A program made the position numbers and the translations under genes. Shown here one piece after another: positions 52,821-54,407 of a stretch of 54,407 nucleotides of DNA (position 1 is the stretch's first letter; each line of letters starts with the position of its first letter). Under the pieces are notes generated by a model that was given only the letters and a program-made list of their open reading frames with translations, was not told the origin of the DNA and did no database searches. The stretch is taken from assembly GCA_012033595.1 (NCBI GenBank), contig JAAUQL010000031.1:1-54407 (forward strand), given 5' to 3'. The DNA is from Cyclobacteriaceae bacterium. Its GTDB lineage: Bacteria > Bacteroidota > Bacteroidia > Cytophagales > Cyclobacteriaceae.

Positions 52821-54365
52821 CTAAAACGGCGGTATTCCATGTTTTTTCTCAGGACGGTAGGCAAATTTGTCTTTCGAAACTTCAAGTGCATGGAGCAGCC
52901 TCGACCTGGTTTCGGCGGGTTCGATCACTTCGTCCACATAGCCCTTGGAAGCAGCCACATACGGATTGGCAAATTTTTCTTTGTATTCTTTAATTTTGCT
53001 TTGCCGCATGGCTTCGGGATCGACCGCGCTTTCTATTTCTTTTTTGAAAACAATATTGGCAGCACCTTCCGGTCCCATTACGGCGATTTCGGCGGTGGGC
53101 CAAGCAAACACAAAGTCAGCACGCATGTGCCGGGAGTTCATGGCTATGTACCCGCCTCCATATGCTTTGCGGATAATTACCGTGATCTTGGGAACGGTAG
53201 CTTCGCAATAGGCATAAAGCACCTTGGCGCCATGCCTGATCACGCCCATGTGCTCCTGATCGATGCCTGGCAGATAACCCGGCATATCTTCGAGGGTGAT
53301 AATGGGAATATTGAAGGCATTGCAAAAGCGAATGAATCTGCCAGCTTTGTCTGAGCTGTCGCAATCCAGCACACCTGCCAGTACCATAGGTTGGTTGGCC
53401 ACAAAACCTACGGTTTCACCATTCATTCGGCCAAAACCTATCACAATATTGGCTGCGAATTCTTCCATTACTTCAAAAAAGTCGGAATTGTCTGTTATGG
53501 CCATGATTAGTTCGCGCATATCGTAAGGCAGTTTTGGATTTGCCGGTACGATGTCTTCCAGTTTCTTTTTAGACTTTACCGGTTTGGGTTCGATGGGTTC
53601 AGCCTTTTTGGTGTTGTTGCGCGGAATATAACTGATCAGTTTTTTGATTTGCTCAAAGCACTCCTGCTCGCTTTCGGCATAGAAGTGGGCATTGCCCGAT
53701 ATCTGACAATGTACTTTGGCTCCACCGATCTCTTCCATGGTGTAATCTTCGCCCAGTACGGTTTTAATGACGCTGGGGCCGGTAATAAACATCTTGGAGA
53801 TATTTTCGACTACAAAGACAAAGTCGGTAAGTGCAGGAGAATATACTGCTCCACCGGCGCATGGCCCCAGGATAACGGATATTTGCGGGATGACACCGGA
53901 CGACATGGTGTTTCGGTAGAAAATTTCGCCATAACCTGCAAGTGAATTAACCCCCTCTTGTATCCGGGCACCGCCTGAGTCGTTGATGCCGATGAGCGGA
54001 ATGCGCATCTTGAGCGCATGATCCATTATTTTGCATATTTTCCGGGAGTGCATCAGCCCCAAAGAGCCGCCTGCCACCGTAAAGTCCTGGGCATAAATGC
54101 AGACCGGAGCACCGTATATGGTGCCCGTGCCTATAATCACCCCATCGCCATGCAAGACTTTGCCTTGCATATCGAAGTCTCTGGCCACATGCTCTACGAA
54201 CATATCATATTCCTGGAAGGATTCTTTATCTAAAATGGAGGTGATCCTTTGCCTTGCAGAGAGTTTGCCCATGGCTTTTTGTTTTTCCATGGCCTTTGCT
54301 CCTCCGCCGCTTTTGGCCAGTTCCTTGCGATCGCGCAGTTCTTGTATAAATTGTTTTAAAGACAT
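52821..54365 (-). CDS. acyl-CoA carboxylase carboxyltransferase subunit (propionyl-CoA type)
   Basis: The 514-residue protein has the two crotonase-like halves of the carboxyltransferase family: RQRITSILDKESFQEYDMFV, GTIYGAPVCIYAQDFTVAGGS, NDSGGARIQEGVNSLAGYGE and ILGPCAGGAVYSPALTDF in the first, and PMVLAGVLDCDSSDKAGRFI, LEDMPGYLPGIDQEHMG and KAYGGGYIAMNSRHMRADF in the second. These oxyanion-hole and CoA-binding segments are typical of propionyl/methylmalonyl-CoA carboxylase beta chains. It transfers the carboxyl group from biotin to acyl-CoA. The substrate length cannot be told reliably from sequence. The start is the ATG at 54365, 42 bp from the window edge. Confidence 0.95.
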   Translation of the reverse strand: MSLKQFIQELRDRKELAKSGGGAKAMEKQKAMGKLSARQRITSILDKESFQEYDMFVEHVARDFDMQGKVLHGDGVIIGTGTIYGAPVCIYAQDFTVAGGSLGLMHSRKICKIMDHALKMRIPLIGINDSGGARIQEGVNSLAGYGEIFYRNTMSSGVIPQISVILGPCAGGAVYSPALTDFVFVVENISKMFITGPSVIKTVLGEDYTMEEIGGAKVHCQISGNAHFYAESEQECFEQIKKLISYIPRNNTKKAEPIEPKPVKSKKKLEDIVPANPKLPYDMRELIMAITDNSDFFEVMEEFAANIVIGFGRMNGETVGFVANQPMVLAGVLDCDSSDKAGRFIRFCNAFNIPIITLEDMPGYLPGIDQEHMGVIRHGAKVLYAYCEATVPKITVIIRKAYGGGYIAMNSRHMRADFVFAWPTAEIAVMGPEGAANIVFKKEIESAVDPEAMRQSKIKEYKEKFANPYVAASKGYVDEVIEPAETRSRLLHALEVSKDKFAYRPEKKHGIPPF

Positions 54366-54407
54366 GATACTTTTTTTAAGTAGTGCTAGTTTAATAATAG
54401 GTTATGC

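Noticed and set aside
1-54407. CRISPR array, prophage, insertion sequence, tRNA or rRNA genes
   Set aside because: I looked for repeats with spacers, transposase or integrase motifs and tRNA-like arms and saw none. A covariance-model search could still reveal a tRNA or small RNA that I missed.

Overview
The window reads as chromosome of a Bacteroidota bacterium, most likely of the Cytophagales/Cytophagia type. Reasons seen in the sequence: promoter -7 elements of the TAnnTTTG form lie ahead of several genes; Shine-Dalgarno sequences are nearly absent except before infC; and families typical of the phylum are present (DUF4136 and DUF4251 proteins, POT peptide transporter, NrtR-like sugar regulator, short SSB, fused-type HU protein). 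No rRNA, tRNA, CRISPR array, prophage or insertion sequence was recognised. The species cannot be named from this evidence.

Layout. 0-10 kb: HU-like DNA-binding protein behind a 22-bp phased repeat array, a TrpF-like protein without the catalytic residues, a peptide transporter, a shrunken SerC-like protein, PspC, queA, menC, rsmE, an acyl-CoA-binding protein, citrate synthase and a prohibitin-like protein. 10-21 kb: a sugar island with two ROK kinases, a FucP-type and an SLC45-type MFS transporter, class II fructose-bisphosphate aldolase, a LacI regulator and an unusual GH13 protein. 21-31 kb: topoisomerase IV (parE-parC), a TPR lipoprotein, thrS and the infC-rpmI-rplT operon, with infC starting at ATT behind a perfect AGGAGG. 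31-41 kb: a transglutaminase-like protein, a GT39-type glycosyltransferase, then a membrane b-type-like/pentaheme c/TPR fusion protein followed by an FG-GAP/ASPIC-UnbV lipoprotein and a SlyD-like isomerase. 41-47 kb: small envelope proteins, a second GT39-type protein, ssb, a zinc-ribbon protein and an AhpD-like protein. 47-54 kb: a GH94 phosphorylase, SSS symporter and Nudix-type regulator, then the carrier and carboxyltransferase subunits of an acyl-CoA carboxylase.

How the genes work together. Two sugar-use units are visible. In one, MFS uptake, ROK phosphorylation and aldolase would feed glycolysis, probably under the LacI regulator. In the other, an SSS symporter imports an oligosaccharide that a GH94 enzyme cleaves with phosphate, probably under the Nudix-type regulator. 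The least understood unit is the cytochrome/ASPIC-UnbV pair at 35.3-40.0 kb, a candidate envelope electron-transfer system.

Data quality. At least six genes (gltA, a ROK kinase, the FucP-type transporter, parC, a glycosyltransferase, the GH94 gene), and probably ssb, are each broken by exactly one missing base, mostly in a homopolymer. Restoring one base gives full-length family members every time. These are best read as sequencing deletions, and I annotate them as joined genes with the break marked.
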